Assembly: GCA_013138555.1 (NCBI GenBank)
Contig: WTCN01000076.1
Span: 1 to 5,784, forward strand
Reading direction: 5' to 3'
DNA length: 5,784 nucleotides
Source of the DNA: Methyloprofundus sp.
GTDB lineage: Bacteria > Pseudomonadota > Gammaproteobacteria > Methylococcales > Methylomonadaceae
In this document: piece by piece, positions 5,556-5,784 of the stretch
Layout: each line of letters starts with the position of its first letter
Numbering within the stretch: position 1 is the first letter of the stretch
Made by a program: the position numbers and the translations under genes
The notes under the pieces: generated by a model
Database searches by the model: none
What the model was told of the DNA's origin: nothing
What the model saw: only the letters and a program-made list of their open reading frames with translations

Positions 5556-5784
5556 TTAGAAATCATGACAGATTTGTGGTCTTGTTATTCCAAAGTCTTT
5601 TACCAGTTCTTTAAACCCTTTTACATTATAGCTTCTACGCTGACTGCGCCTATTAAGCCATTTAAAAAGAAGTTGCCAGACTCGGTAAACAAAACTGTTT
5701 AAGCTTTTATAGTTTCCTCGAACACCGTAGTAATTATAATAACCTTGTAACTTTCTATTCAGTTTGTCGAATAGGAACTTCTTT
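5556..5784 (-). CDS. Group II intron reverse transcriptase/maturase, C-terminal 75 residues (partial)
   Basis: An open frame enters from the right edge and ends at TAA (5558-5556). The visible 75 residues match the end of the maturase (GIIM/domain X) region that binds intron RNA and promotes splicing. Recognisable pieces are LNRKLQGYYNYYGVRGN near the start of the fragment, then FVYRVWQLLFKWLNRRSQRRSYNV, then a tail finishing RPQICHDF. The protein stops shortly after domain X, so there is no C-terminal HNH (En) endonuclease domain. The reverse transcriptase domain itself lies beyond the window. Domain V follows 42 nt after the stop, the normal arrangement for an ORF in domain IV. The ORF fragment has no frameshift or premature stop. 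Confidence 0.92.
   Translation of the reverse strand, partial: KKFLFDKLNRKLQGYYNYYGVRGNYKSLNSFVYRVWQLLFKWLNRRSQRRSYNVKGFKELVKDFGITRPQICHDF

Larger units (their letters stand above)
5441..5784 (-). mobile_element. Group II intron, 3' part (enters from the right edge)
   Basis: On the minus strand the order is maturase C-terminus (5784-5556), a 42-nt spacer, domain V (5513-5479), a short stem consistent with domain VI (about 5475-5455) and the terminal CTACCTTGAT (5450-5441). A CTACC...AT ending 3' of a GGGGGC stem is usual for bacterial introns whose domain V ends in GGATCTGTG. I place the 3' splice site after position 5441, next to the palindromic arm at 5435-5440; the exact base is inferred. 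The 5' part of the element and most of its reverse transcriptase lie outside the window. Confidence 0.85.

Overview
The window looks like chromosomal DNA of a gammaproteobacterium of moderate to low GC content. A methanotroph-like (Methylococcales) or Thiotrichales-like background is my guess from the style of the dispersed palindromes (GTAGGTTGGG..., GTAGCCCGTAT..., AGGATGTGCT...) and from the housekeeping proteins. The sequence alone does not settle this.

Layout: (1) Positions 1-673, minus strand: an AT-rich gene for an HNH-type zinc nuclease-like protein, with no stop codon in the window. Its 3' end runs into what looks like the 5' part of a group II intron (about 1-58). (2) 674-1016: non-coding, dominated by a nested inverted repeat at 768-896. 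(3) 1017-3285, minus strand: a compact three-gene block read ClC anion channel/transporter -> TlpA/ResA-like thioredoxin -> HemJ protoporphyrinogen oxidase. The first two genes overlap and the third follows after about 50 nt. (4) 3286-3379: a short divergent promoter region with an 11-bp inverted repeat that covers an extended -10 box facing the ClC gene. (5) 3380-4963, plus strand: serA, a long-type D-3-phosphoglycerate dehydrogenase with an ACT domain. (6) 4964-5440: non-coding DNA with at least three unrelated palindromic repeat elements. (7) 5441-5784, minus strand: the 3' end of a group II intron, with the maturase C-terminus, domain V, a probable domain VI and a 3' boundary next to a palindrome.

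The core (HemJ, TlpA, ClC, SerA) is ordinary metabolism: heme synthesis, thiol-disulfide exchange in the cell envelope, anion transport and serine biosynthesis. Both edges are mobile or accessory DNA. Both intron pieces lie on the minus strand, in direct orientation, so the 5.4-kb segment is flanked by group II intron sequence.

The most notable protein-level observation is that the ClC protein has glycine where the gating glutamate of ClC exchangers normally sits (G-F-G-G-P instead of G-R-E-G-P), while the other ion-pathway signatures are kept. I see no convincing new multi-gene system. The best leads are this ClC variant, the nuclease gene running into the intron, and the intron abutting a palindromic repeat.
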